Origin: G965205255 sp965205255
Lineage (GTDB): Bacteria > Pseudomonadota > Gammaproteobacteria > Pseudomonadales > Endozoicomonadaceae
Direction: 5' to 3'
Assembly: GCA_965205255.1 (NCBI GenBank)
Contig: OZ242051.1
Span: 1 to 64,000 of the forward strand
DNA: 64,000 nucleotides
In this document: positions 28,918 through 36,911 of the stretch, piece by piece
Layout of the letters: every line of letters begins with the position of its first letter
Numbering within the stretch: the stretch's first letter is position 1
Translations under genes and position numbers: made by a program
The notes under the pieces: generated by a model
What the model saw: only the letters and a program-made list of their open reading frames with translations
The model's database searches: none
What the model was told of the DNA's origin: nothing

Positions 28918-30030
28918 GTTTCTACATGATAACGAAAAAGTGCAGGATTCATGAATTTTGCTCAATAAAGTATGTCCGAATTCTCTGCGTAAAGGGTAAG
29001 TTTTTCGGTAATGATCAAACGATGAAGATACTTTTAAACCATTTTCAACAACTTTTCTAAACGCTTTGTCATCAGCTTGTATATCGTAAATCTGTTTAAT
29101 CAACGCCTTAATTTGCTGAAGCTCATTTTTATCACTAACTACACCCGATTGAATACCAAACTGTGGCAAAAATGTTTCCATATCCACGACTGATGTCTGA
29201 CCAAGAAAATTGCACAACGCTTCATAAACTATTTGCGTACCTCTGATTTTTCCTTCTAGGCTGTACCCTGCTATATGCCCTGTTCCAAGGGTAATCTGTT
29301 TAAGTAGTCCCATGTCAATGTTTGGCTCTTGTTCCCAAACATCCAGTACTACCTGAAATAACGGGGATTTTTTCAGATGTTCAGATAATCCTTTTGTATC
29401 GATAACAGCTCCACGCGAGGTGTTAATCAACAATGCATCGGGTTTCATCATTGCGAGAGCCTTTTTGCCCAGTAAGTGATAGGTAGGAAAATCGCCTCTG
29501 CTGGTTAGCGGTGTGTGCAAAGTAATAATATCGGCTCGTTGTAATAATACAGAAAGAGTACAGTCGCTACCATCATTAGCAGGCGCATAAGGATCATAAA
29601 TAAGGCAGTTAACTCCCACATTGAGCAAACACTGATGCAAACGCTTACCTACCTGACCCCGCCCAACAATACCAACTGTTTTGGTACGCCAGTCTTCATT
29701 TCTATCAGCAAATACGGCAATGATGGCAGCAAGCACATACTCTTGAACTGCCGTTGCATTACAACCGGGTGCATAAGCAAAGGTAATACCCTGTTGTTGC
29801 AACCACCCACAATCAATATGATCAATACCCGCCGTTGCACTGGCAACGAATCTAACGGGAGTATCTTCAAGTAGCGCAGCATTAACTGGTGTCACTGACC
29901 TAACAAGCAACACATCCGCATCAATAAGATCTTCTCGCCCAATGAACCGACCTGGTCGTTTGATTACCTGACCAAATGAAGACAAAAATTCATCCACCCC
30001 AGCAATATTTTCATCCACCACTAACTTCAT
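28888..30030 (-). CDS. pdxB: Erythronate-4-phosphate dehydrogenase
   Basis: NAD-dependent D-2-hydroxyacid dehydrogenase of the DXP-dependent pyridoxal-phosphate pathway. 380 residues. It has the N-terminal block KLVVDENIAG, VRSVTPVN, the Rossmann motif VGIVGRGQVGKRL, the catalytic histidine in GTGHIAGYSLEGK, and the PdxB-specific C-terminal dimerisation region. Its last codons overlap the end of the trbB relic on the opposite strand. Confidence 0.95.
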   Translation of the reverse strand: MKLVVDENIAGVDEFLSSFGQVIKRPGRFIGREDLIDADVLLVRSVTPVNAALLEDTPVRFVASATAGIDHIDCGWLQQQGITFAYAPGCNATAVQEYVLAAIIAVFADRNEDWRTKTVGIVGRGQVGKRLHQCLLNVGVNCLIYDPYAPANDGSDCTLSVLLQRADIITLHTPLTSRGDFPTYHLLGKKALAMMKPDALLINTSRGAVIDTKGLSEHLKKSPLFQVVLDVWEQEPNIDMGLLKQITLGTGHIAGYSLEGKIRGTQIVYEALCNFLGQTSVVDMETFLPQFGIQSGVVSDKNELQQIKALIKQIYDIQADDKAFRKVVENGLKVSSSFDHYRKTYPLRREFGHTLLSKIHESCTFSLSCRNYLSALGFNW

Positions 30031-30153
30031 ATATTCAATTCCATGTTAAATAACATTGACCGCTACGCACAAAAGTCTACTTCAGCTATAAACACTCTGG
30101 CAAGTCAACAGTGGTTTTTCTCATAACAGCAATTGAGCATTCAGACAGCTGGG

Positions 30154-30180
30154 TACAAATCCGTAGCAATTTGCCGATAA
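30154..30180 (+). promoter_or_regulatory. Candidate sigma-28 (FliA) promoter
   Basis: TACA (30154-30157), a 15-base spacer and GCCGATAA (30173-30180) match the FliA consensus TAAA-N15-GCCGATAA with one mismatch and a perfect -10. It lies 75 bases upstream of the next gene. A chance match cannot be excluded. Confidence 0.45.
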
Positions 30181-30255
30181 ATTGTTTACACCTGAGGCAA
30201 ATACAAAAAAACAAATAAATTGCTTCTATCCAATAGCCAGCACAGGATGTGATCC

Positions 30256-30945
30256 ATGAGCGACAATGAACAGTCTAAGGCTAATAACGTTGTTAACCTT
30301 TTTACGCGCAATGCGTGGCAACCGGAAAATGATCAACAGATTATTCGTCTCTCTCCAGAGATAGACGGTCTGGAAATGCTATACAGTAATGACTCTGATC
30401 CATCACGGATGTTTAGCATAAAAATATTATGCTGGGGTATTAATAAAAAAGGTGAAGTTGACGCCATGGTCCCTTGGTTAGGTAAACTACAAAGTTGCAA
30501 AGAACTGAATGACCCACTTAATGGTCACTGGGAAGGCTTTTTTGACGGCGCTCGTCATAATATCTTCTTTGAAGCTCCGGATCATAAAACCAAAGAGCTC
30601 ATAAGTGCTTCTCACTCCTTTAGCAATACTTGTGACAAAGACTCTGTCATTCAGGAAATTCCGGACAATATTGGTACTCATGCTATCTTTACCACTGATA
30701 ATTTTAAAACGATGAAACTTATGTATGTTATCAGCTGGAGACTACATGCTTCCGGCACAATTCATGCGTTAGTGGCTGACCCAGATAAAGTCACCAAAAC
30801 TCCAGTGTTACCAGGTGATGAGTGCCTAGAAGTAGCACAAGAAATTGAAGGGTTTAAATACTTTTTTCATCATGCTATCGCCAACAAATTGAAAAATGGT
30901 GATTCCAATACCATGGATGCTTTTGCACAGTTACTTGATATATAA
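30256..30945 (+). CDS. Conserved protein of unknown function
   Basis: 229-residue soluble protein without signal or membrane segments. Distinctive blocks are ILCWGINKKGEVDAMVPWLG, HWEGFFDGARHNIFFEAPDH, SWRLHASGTIHALVADP and KTPVLPGDECLEVAQ. I believe it belongs to a family of uncharacterised gammaproteobacterial proteins but can name no function. It is preceded by a sigma-28-like promoter (30154-30180) and converges on tusA. A role linked to surface or motility regulation would be pure inference from that promoter. Confidence 0.7.
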   Translation: MSDNEQSKANNVVNLFTRNAWQPENDQQIIRLSPEIDGLEMLYSNDSDPSRMFSIKILCWGINKKGEVDAMVPWLGKLQSCKELNDPLNGHWEGFFDGARHNIFFEAPDHKTKELISASHSFSNTCDKDSVIQEIPDNIGTHAIFTTDNFKTMKLMYVISWRLHASGTIHALVADPDKVTKTPVLPGDECLEVAQEIEGFKYFFHHAIANKLKNGDSNTMDAFAQLLDI

Positions 30946-30997
30946 CCGAAAAAAATCAGCAACTGGTCAAGCCTGCTCAGGGTTTTACCCCCCCCGC

Positions 30998-31282
30998 TTA
31001 CTTCAATCTTTTTTTTATAAGATAAAGGTAGGTTGTTTCATTGCGTTCTTTTAAAAGGAGGTTATGGTTCAAAAACTGGCAAAACTTTGGAATATCCCGC
31101 CAAGTAGAAGGATCTGTAGTTAACACCTTCACCACGTCTCCGGCCTTCATTTCACGCACTTTTTTATGCAAAAGCATCACAGGCTCAGGGCAGTAAAGTC
31201 CTGATGCGTCCAAATAATGTTCAGCCTGCTCTACAGGTTCATATGTTTTAGTCAATGCACCAACTACTGAGTAATTAATCAA
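30998..31282 (-). CDS. tusA: TusA-family sulfur carrier protein
   Basis: Persulfide carrier that passes sulfur from a cysteine desulfurase towards tRNA thiolation and other uses. 94 residues with the motif LDASGLYCPEPVMLLHKKV; the acceptor cysteine is C31. The N-terminal extension of about 20 residues before the conserved core is a little longer than in E. coli TusA. It is divergent from a TudS-type desulfidase gene 72 bases away, giving a small sulfur-themed pair. Confidence 0.88.
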   Translation of the reverse strand: MINYSVVGALTKTYEPVEQAEHYLDASGLYCPEPVMLLHKKVREMKAGDVVKVLTTDPSTWRDIPKFCQFLNHNLLLKERNETTYLYLIKKRLK

Positions 31283-31354
31283 ACCAAAAGGAGGTCATCA
31301 TACCATTTTAAATGTTAAGATCAATGCAGGACCAAATAAAGCAGAGAATAGCTG

Positions 31355-32341
31355 ATGACTATTATTCGTCTACAAACAGTCACTGACAAACCCAGCTTGG
31401 GTATAAGTGCATGCCTCATGGGTGAGAAAGTGCGGTATAATGGTGGACATAAACGCTCCGGCTTTTGTGTTAATGTACTCTCTGACTATTTTACTTTTAT
31501 CCCCATTTGCCCAGAAGTTGCTATTGGTCTTGGCGTTCCAAGAAAACCTGTAAGACTTACAGGCACAGCAAGTGATTACGGTGCTGTAGGCGTGGAAGAT
31601 GCTAATCTGATTGTGACTCAACCCCTTTATGAATATGGTCAAAAGCGAGCAAGTGCTTTAGGTGCCACAAAAGAGCCTATCAGCGGTTACATTTTAATGC
31701 AAAAGTCACCTAGCTGTGGCATGGAGCGGGTGAAAATATATAATGATCAGGGAGTTCCGAGTGGTGATACAGGTTCAGGTATATTTGCTAAAGCCCTGAT
31801 GGAAACATTACCTCTTCTTCCTGTAGAGGAAGAAGGAAGACTTCACGACCCCGTCCTTAAAGAAAATTTTTTTACCCGTATTTATGCTTGGTACCGATGG
31901 CAAAAATTACTTAACACAAATTACAACTACAAAACTATTGAAAATTATTATGCCCGTTATAAGTATGTATTGATGGCACACGACCCTGGCGGGTATAGTA
32001 TTTTAGGAAACTTTTTAGCGAGACAGTCTAAAGCGTCACCAAAAACACTTGCCGAAGGCTTTGGTATTCGTTTCATGGCGATGCTTGGAAAACATGCCGG
32101 AAGAAAATCTCACACAAACGTGATGTTGCATTTGCTGGGCTACTTAAAAAATCATCTTGACTCTTCTGCCAAACAAAGCCTGCTAGTTGAAATTGAAGCA
32201 TACAGAACAGGTCTCCACCCACTGATTGCACCTATCAGGATTCTCAGGCATTATTTATTGCAATATGGCAGTGACTATGTCAAACAACAGTACTATCTTG
32301 ACCCTTATCCAGACCAACTTGGATTAAGGAATCTTATTTAA
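31355..32341 (+). CDS. TudS (DUF523) thiouracil-desulfidase-like domain fused to DUF1722
   Basis: 328 residues. The N-terminal DUF523 domain (about 12-155) carries the three conserved cysteines C20 (ISACLMG), C52 (IPICPEV) and C121 (SPSCGM), which in characterised TudS proteins bind a [4Fe-4S] cluster that removes sulfur from thiouracil. The C-terminal DUF1722 domain (about 165-320) contains KYVLMAHDPGGYSILG. Fused DUF523-DUF1722 proteins are common in proteobacteria; E. coli YbgA is the related DUF1722 protein. Divergent from tusA. Substrate here is unknown; desulfidation is inferred from family. Confidence 0.88.
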   Translation: MTIIRLQTVTDKPSLGISACLMGEKVRYNGGHKRSGFCVNVLSDYFTFIPICPEVAIGLGVPRKPVRLTGTASDYGAVGVEDANLIVTQPLYEYGQKRASALGATKEPISGYILMQKSPSCGMERVKIYNDQGVPSGDTGSGIFAKALMETLPLLPVEEEGRLHDPVLKENFFTRIYAWYRWQKLLNTNYNYKTIENYYARYKYVLMAHDPGGYSILGNFLARQSKASPKTLAEGFGIRFMAMLGKHAGRKSHTNVMLHLLGYLKNHLDSSAKQSLLVEIEAYRTGLHPLIAPIRILRHYLLQYGSDYVKQQYYLDPYPDQLGLRNLI

Positions 32342-32392
32342 CATTTCTAAAATGAAGATTTTGTCGACGTTATACAAAACTGTTTCAAACTA

Positions 32393-32473
32393 CGATATAT
32401 ATACAAACCAGATGAAAGTGCGAGCGCTATAAATAATAATTGTCGTTTTTTAGCTATTGTTGCATTATAACGC
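32393..32473 (-). repeat. Dispersed repeat shared with 20330-20410
   Basis: In reverse complement this matches the stretch before fleQ. Its plus-strand right neighbour is the IS6-type terminal repeat at 32488-32501. Confidence 0.5.
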
Positions 32474-32487
32474 TCATGCCTAAATAC

Positions 32488-32550
32488 GGCTCCGTTGCAA
32501 AGGTAATCTCCCTGAAAAATAATCGTATTTAAAAGTAGACTATTAAGTAA
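32488..32550 (+). mobile_element. IS scars: IS6-type end followed by an IS3-family left end
   Basis: GGCTCCGTTGCAAA (32488-32501) matches the IS6/IS26-type terminal repeat. From 32502, about 49 bp is a diverged copy of the left end of the complete IS3 element at 35174 (GGTAATC..., TAATCGTATTTAAAAGTAGA). No transposase follows. A 10-bp inverted repeat TCAGTTCGAT/ATCGAACTGA lies just beyond (32553-32562 and 32611-32620). Confidence 0.65.
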
Positions 32551-32714
32551 CCTCAGTTCGATGTAAAAAACCTTTAAACAGCTTAGTGTTCCGTGCATAC
32601 TATAGATTATATCGAACTGAGTCTACCAAAACCCTGTATAACAACCCCCAATTAGTCAGCTGTCTTGCTCATGCGTAAGGCCTGAGCAATTACCTGATGT
32701 TAAATATTTTGGCT

Positions 32715-33734
32715 TCAAAGTGTAAGTTCTTCTGCTGGATTTTTAGGATCCATATAAGGGCATTCAAGATTTTCTTCTTTCAGTTGAAGACCTTTACCGT
32801 ATTCCTTTTCTAATACGCCATTGAAAACATTAAGCCAATTTTTTTTTATATTTTTAATTATCTCAATATCACTCAACGCCTGACCCTGCATAATTAATAG
32901 TTGTAGGTTACCGAACGTCATAATAATCTTAAGCTTTGAAAGATCTGGTTTTCCCTGCGAATCTTTAGGTAAATGCCTTACTGAAAATAAAAATACATTT
33001 TCATTATCTGATCGAGGAGTAAAACGAGAATTAGTTGCCTTCATACATAGAACGCATAGTTTTGCCTTGCTTATCTTTGTAGGATGATCACAGGTTTCTA
33101 CTGTGGGCTGCCAAATTGTGTTAGCAAAGTCAGGATGCATTAATTCTACATATTTATTTTTTCCTATTTTATGTCCTCCCGCATGACTAGGCACGGGAGA
33201 ACATTCGAGTTTACTTGAATTTTGTTCTATCTGTGATTCACGCTCTTGTTCAACATTTTTTTTATCAGTACTATGTTTACGACTAATACTATTCATTAAG
33301 TACGATTTTCCTGAACCTGATAAACCAAGCAATACAATTGCTCGACTATGATTTTTTGCATTATAAACATATGGTGAATTCCCAACACTTTGGTGCGTTA
33401 TTTCATAATGAGCTTTTTCTTCTGGTGTTTTTGTATGATCAATCTCACCAAGATTAACTTTATGGGCCGTACCTGCGTCACCTAAGTGATAATTTGGCCT
33501 TACATCTTTTGTATCTTTTACATCTTTTACATCTTTTACACTGTTCTGCTCATTGGAAGCATTTGAAATCACATAATTAATAATTGATTTAAACATCCTA
33601 AGCAGGATTTTGTGTGGCCAAAAGTTTTTCTGAGATGGAACAACCTTCACACTCTTCCCATCTTGTGAATCTTCTTCTTTCAGCCGGCTATAATTACTTC
33701 TATCAATCGGTGGTGTCTGTGATATTTTTGTCAT
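32715..33734 (-). CDS. Effector-like protein with a P-loop
   Basis: 339 residues, no signal peptide. A hydrophobic strand followed by GLSGSGKS (RAIVLLGLSGSGKSYLMNSI, 131-150) is a clear Walker A. The N-terminal 120 residues are polar and contain a short repeat KDVKDVKDTKDV encoded by 9-bp DNA repeats. The C-terminal half has CVLCMKATNSRF and VFLFSVRHLPKDSQGKPDLS. I recognise no family. Composition and isolation next to IS scars suggest an accessory protein, possibly a host-directed effector (inference). Confidence 0.6.
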   Translation of the reverse strand: MTKISQTPPIDRSNYSRLKEEDSQDGKSVKVVPSQKNFWPHKILLRMFKSIINYVISNASNEQNSVKDVKDVKDTKDVRPNYHLGDAGTAHKVNLGEIDHTKTPEEKAHYEITHQSVGNSPYVYNAKNHSRAIVLLGLSGSGKSYLMNSISRKHSTDKKNVEQERESQIEQNSSKLECSPVPSHAGGHKIGKNKYVELMHPDFANTIWQPTVETCDHPTKISKAKLCVLCMKATNSRFTPRSDNENVFLFSVRHLPKDSQGKPDLSKLKIIMTFGNLQLLIMQGQALSDIEIIKNIKKNWLNVFNGVLEKEYGKGLQLKEENLECPYMDPKNPAEELTL

Positions 33735-33842
33735 ATACCTTCCTTATTATAATTATGCCTACACCAACTGGAAAGCGACACTTTCCATATTTATTCTATC
33801 CGATATATTCAAAATAAGCTTAGCATTACTTTTATTCACGCG

Positions 33843-34120
33843 ATGCTCAACTTCTCATAAGCACCAGTTGTCATATTGTAATGGCGGATTAGCCAATGAC
33901 TTCCATCGTTATTATTTTTTCATTACTCAGGCTAGTGCAAAACCACAACCACGAAACTTAACTTGTATTGGGAAGTTGCTCGTAAATATTAGCTACCAGA
34001 AAAACACAGTGATAATAAAGCCTTCCAATGGCACAGGCCTGCTCCCTTATTTGATGGTTCTTCGCAAAGCCAAAATACAGGAGTGGGCTGTGTCATTCAA
34101 TCATCTAAAAAGTTGAGCAT
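33843..34120. repeat. Pair of inverted repeats around a possible cassette remnant
   Basis: ATGCTCAACTT (33843-33853) and AAGTTGAGCAT (34110-34120) are perfect inverted repeats about 260 bp apart. Between them a plus-strand open frame (33868-34116, TTG start, 82 codons) ends at the edge of attC-1. It may be a decayed cassette gene, but no family is recognisable. Confidence 0.35.
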
Positions 34121-34170
34121 GGCGTTGGTTCTAGGTAATGCCTGCGGCGCACCTTAACCAAGCGTTAGCT
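34112..34170 (+). repeat. attC-like recombination site 1
   Basis: The 3' core is GCGTTAGCT. The site folds as TTGGTTC-TAGGT...ACCTT-AACCAA with one unpaired C in the left L-box arm, the position of the extrahelical base that directs integron integrase. The left R-box is degenerate. Short-type site of about 59 bp. Confidence 0.55.
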
Positions 34171-34264
34171 TTATAGGTTTAGTTTCTAGTTTTTTAAAGG
34201 ATTGATATTCATTTTATCGCTTAGCATCAGAGTAATGAAAAACATGAGCTAAAAAGTTTGATAA

Positions 34265-34723
34265 TTAGTCATTCTTGATTGCGAAGCTACAATGGATAAA
34301 GTCTTGGTTACACTCTTTTCTATCATACGTTACACTCCAACTATCATTATATGCTGTTGAATATGTAGCTCCTTGCTTTGATGAAGTGCTAGAAAATGTT
34401 AAAGAATCATATGGGTATTTCGAATTTGTATAGTCACATTCAACATGATTATTGTAGCCAGTTATATTTTTATGAGCGATTGGCAGGCTGGCCTTAGTAA
34501 AATTATATTCTCGGTTTTCAAAAGTGTTAGCCGGAACTGATGATTGAGATAAAAACTCAAGTTTTAACGGATTGTCTACAATGACACAAACAGGATAATC
34601 ACCCTCCCTAGAATCACAAACAACCGATTTCGGGCATTGATAATATGGCTGCGCATACACGACAGAGAAAAAACATAATAGCTTTACAAAAGCGATAGTA
34701 TAAATTAATTTTACGCCATTCAT
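34265..34723 (-). CDS. Small secreted cysteine-rich protein
   Basis: 152 residues. A signal peptide (KLIYTIAFVKLLCFFSVVYA, cleavage before QPYYQC) is followed by a mature part with six cysteines (CPKSVVCDSR, PVCVIV, VECDYT, KECNQDFIHC), suggesting three disulfides. It lies on the minus strand within the attC-bounded region, opposite to cassette orientation, so it must have its own promoter. I recognise no family. Confidence 0.6.
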   Translation of the reverse strand: MNGVKLIYTIAFVKLLCFFSVVYAQPYYQCPKSVVCDSREGDYPVCVIVDNPLKLEFLSQSSVPANTFENREYNFTKASLPIAHKNITGYNNHVECDYTNSKYPYDSLTFSSTSSKQGATYSTAYNDSWSVTYDRKECNQDFIHCSFAIKND

Positions 34724-34908
34724 TCTTTATTACCTCTATGGTTATCAATAGTATTTTAAACCTATCAAATCCTTCTGGGGTTCATTTTAAATGATATTAA
34801 AATACAGACAAGTCAAATATTTATATATAGTTTGAAAAGGTATCGTAATCCCCTTCAGAAAATGAACTGGCTTTGTAGCAGACGCACTTCGCCTACAATA
34901 CCTTCTCC

Positions 34909-35004
34909 GTTATACAGTTATACAGTTATACCGTAATACCATAAGACCATAAGACCATAAGACCATAAGACCATAAGACCATAAGACCATAAGACCATAA
35001 GACC
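34909..35004. repeat. Twelve-unit tandem octamer array
   Basis: Twelve contiguous 8-bp units: GTTATACA twice, GTTATACC, GTAATACC, then ATAAGACC eight times. The unit changes stepwise along the array, which suggests growth by slippage from one end. It sits between the C-terminus and the end of an IS6-family relic. Confidence 0.9.
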
Positions 35005-35006
35005 TT

Positions 35007-35173
35007 CTATCCTTTTCTGAAGATACGCATCACTTCAAATCCTTTGATGGTGGCATAGGCTGTGCGCTTTGACTTAAAACCAAGAACAGGCTTGATTAAT
35101 CGCTTCAATTTGCCATGATCTGATTCAACGGCAGATGGTTGTACGATTAGCCTTAATACCCTGCTCATCCAGC
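35007..35173 (-). pseudogene. IS6-family transposase relic, C-terminal part
   Basis: Minus-strand translation gives ESDHGKLKRLIKPVLGFKSK and RTAYATIKGFEVMRIFRKG then stop, the well-known C-terminus of IS6-family transposases. LDEQGIKANRTTICR adjoins the insertion point of the IS3 element. The middle of the gene is deleted. The probable element end GGCTTTGTAGCA is at 34869. Confidence 0.8.
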
Positions 35174-35240
35174 GGTAATCCCCCCAGAAAATAACCGTAT
35201 TTAAAAGTAGACTGTTAAGAAATGAGAAAAGAGGTCTGCG

Positions 35241-35507
35241 ATGAAGAAGTCACGTTTTACTGAAACACAGATTATTAACATCCTGAAAGAAAGTGAAAAT
35301 GGTTTGCCAGTGGCTGAAATATGTCGCAAACATGGGATGAGCGAAGCAACATTTTATAAATGGCGAGCAAAATACGGTGGTATGGATGTTTCGCTGATGA
35401 AGCAGTTTAAGACACTGGAAGAAGAAAACCGGCGTTTAAAAAAGATGTATGCTGAAGAGCGATTGAAAGCAGATATTCTTCAGGAGGCTATCGAAAAAAA
35501 GTGGTAA
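35241..35507 (+). CDS. IS3-family transposase OrfA
   Basis: 88-residue DNA-binding subunit. The helix-turn-helix (RFTETQIINILKESENGLPVAEICRKHGMSEATFYKWRAKYGG region) is followed by a leucine-zipper-like helix (LKTLEEENRRLKKMYAEE region after it). The AGAGGT-type site at about 35230 precedes the ATG. The run of seven A then G near 35494 is a likely -1 frameshift site producing the OrfAB fusion transposase. Confidence 0.95.
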   Translation: MKKSRFTETQIINILKESENGLPVAEICRKHGMSEATFYKWRAKYGGMDVSLMKQFKTLEEENRRLKKMYAEERLKADILQEAIEKKW

Positions 35508-36346
35508 AGCCCTGTCAAAGAAAGGTACTGGCACAAAGGGCAGTAAACAAACGTCACATCAGTATACGAACGGCATGTTGCTGCTTTAAAATCAGTGAAA
35601 CCTGCTATCGGTACAAGTCTGTACTGAGTTCAGATAATGAACTCATAGCCAATGAACTAATGCGCCTGATTAATGAACACCGCACATGGGGTTTTGGTTT
35701 GTGCTTTTTATATCTGCGTAATGTTCAAGGCTGTCCATATAATCATAAGCGGGTTTACCGTATTTATTGCGAGCTTGCATTGAATCTACGGATCAAACCT
35801 AAACGGCGATTAAAACGAGATAAGCCAGAAAGATTAGAGGTCCCTGCAAATATCAATAATTCCTGGTCAATGGACTTTATGCAGGATACACTGGCAACAG
35901 GAAAAAACTTCAGGACGTTTAATGTTCTGGATGACTGCAACCGTGAAGGTTTGGGTATTGAAGTGGATCATTCATTACCTTCTTTAAGAGTTATTCGAAC
36001 GTTGGAACGTATTATGACATGGCGAGGTCAGCCATCAAGGATTCGATGCGACAATGGTCCGGAGTATATCAGTGTTGAGATACGTCAATGGGCAAAGAAA
36101 AAAGGTATTGTGCTGCAATATATTCAACCGGGCAAGCCACAACAAAATGCTTATGTGGAAAGATACAACAGAACTGTCAGACATGAATGGCTGAATCAAC
36201 ATTTGTTTGAATCACTGGATCACGCCAGAGAAACGGCAACACAATGGCTCTGGCAATACAACAATGAAAGGCCTAATATGGCTTTAGGCGGAATAACCCC
36301 AAAACAGAAACTTGAGCAATTGAATTCTACTTTTGAAAGCGGTTAA
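35501..36346 (+). CDS. IS3-family transposase OrfB
   Basis: 281-residue catalytic subunit with an rve integrase core. The DDE triad is visible in WSMDFMQDTL (first D), IRCDNGPEYIS (second D) and QQNAYVERYNRTVRHEWL (E). It overlaps orfA by seven bases, as required for programmed -1 frameshifting. Intact, so the element may be active. Confidence 0.95.
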   Translation: MVKPCQRKVLAQRAVNKRHISIRTACCCFKISETCYRYKSVLSSDNELIANELMRLINEHRTWGFGLCFLYLRNVQGCPYNHKRVYRIYCELALNLRIKPKRRLKRDKPERLEVPANINNSWSMDFMQDTLATGKNFRTFNVLDDCNREGLGIEVDHSLPSLRVIRTLERIMTWRGQPSRIRCDNGPEYISVEIRQWAKKKGIVLQYIQPGKPQQNAYVERYNRTVRHEWLNQHLFESLDHARETATQWLWQYNNERPNMALGGITPKQKLEQLNSTFESG

Positions 36347-36362
36347 TAATGGGGGGATTACC

Positions 36363-36466
36363 CAGCATCTCTATCACTGCACGGTAGCCGATACCATATT
36401 CACAGTACCAGCGAACTACCAACAGAATAATATTCACCGAAAATGATGCCATTTAAAGTAAGACAT
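36363..36466 (-). pseudogene. IS6-family transposase relic, N-terminal part
   Basis: From ATG 36466 on the minus strand it reads MSYFKWHHFR, then after a one-base frameshift NIILLVVRWYCEYGIGYRAVIEML, the start of an IS6-family transposase. It is continuous with the C-terminal relic across the IS3 element. A CTCTGTTGTAAA match to an IS6 terminal repeat lies upstream at 36516-36527. Confidence 0.75.
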
Positions 36467-36529
36467 GATTATTACAAGTTTAATTTTTGGAAATAATCTG
36501 GCTGATTATCATTTTTTTACAACAGAGAG

Positions 36530-36911
36530 GGATTGCTCAGTTTTGAGTAAATAGTATTTAGTGAGAATAATTTGTTGGATATTGTTGTTGTAAACTTATA
36601 TAAAAAACAACTGTCTATTAGTTAATCGTGCAAGGCAATAACAAAAAGTAGTTTTCCTATGCGAAATAATCCATTATGCTATAAAAACCAGTACTTTTAT
36701 TATCCTGTAAAAATATAGTAAAAGTAAAGTTAAGTGAAGTTTATACAAAATAAGCTATTACAAACTGATGACTATATGGCAAGATAATGCTAAATAAATC
36801 TAATTATTAGTTTTAGCGTAATATTTAAATTTATAGTGCCCGTTTTCTATAGTATATTATGCGAATTGAGGGTGTGTAATCTACTGTTAGCTCATAAAAT
36901 CGGAGAAGTCA
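36530..36911. other. AT-rich spacer before the membrane-protein cassette gene
   Basis: No gene recognised. Very AT-rich. The GGAGAAG site at 36902-36908 belongs to the following gene. Confidence 0.4.

Larger units (their letters stand above)
35174..36362 (+). mobile_element. IS3-family insertion sequence (1189 bp) with CAGC target duplication
   Basis: The ends begin GGTAATCCCCCCA on both sides and stay similar through the AAAAGTAGA block, giving imperfect terminal repeats of about 40 bp. CAGC is duplicated directly outside (35170-35173 and 36363-36366). The element encodes overlapping orfA and orfB with an A-rich slip site between them. It is inserted in an IS6-family transposase gene. A 4-bp duplication fits the IS407-like group of IS3. 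Confidence 0.93.

Noticed and set aside
28888..30030. pdxB end truncated by the trbB relic
   Set aside because: The overlap is only about 30 bp, and the PdxB C-terminus has near-normal length and a plausible ending, so I regard pdxB as intact.
34941..35004. Octamer array considered as a CRISPR-like repeat
   Set aside because: Units are contiguous with no spacers and only 8 bp long; no cas genes are nearby. Simple tandem repeat.
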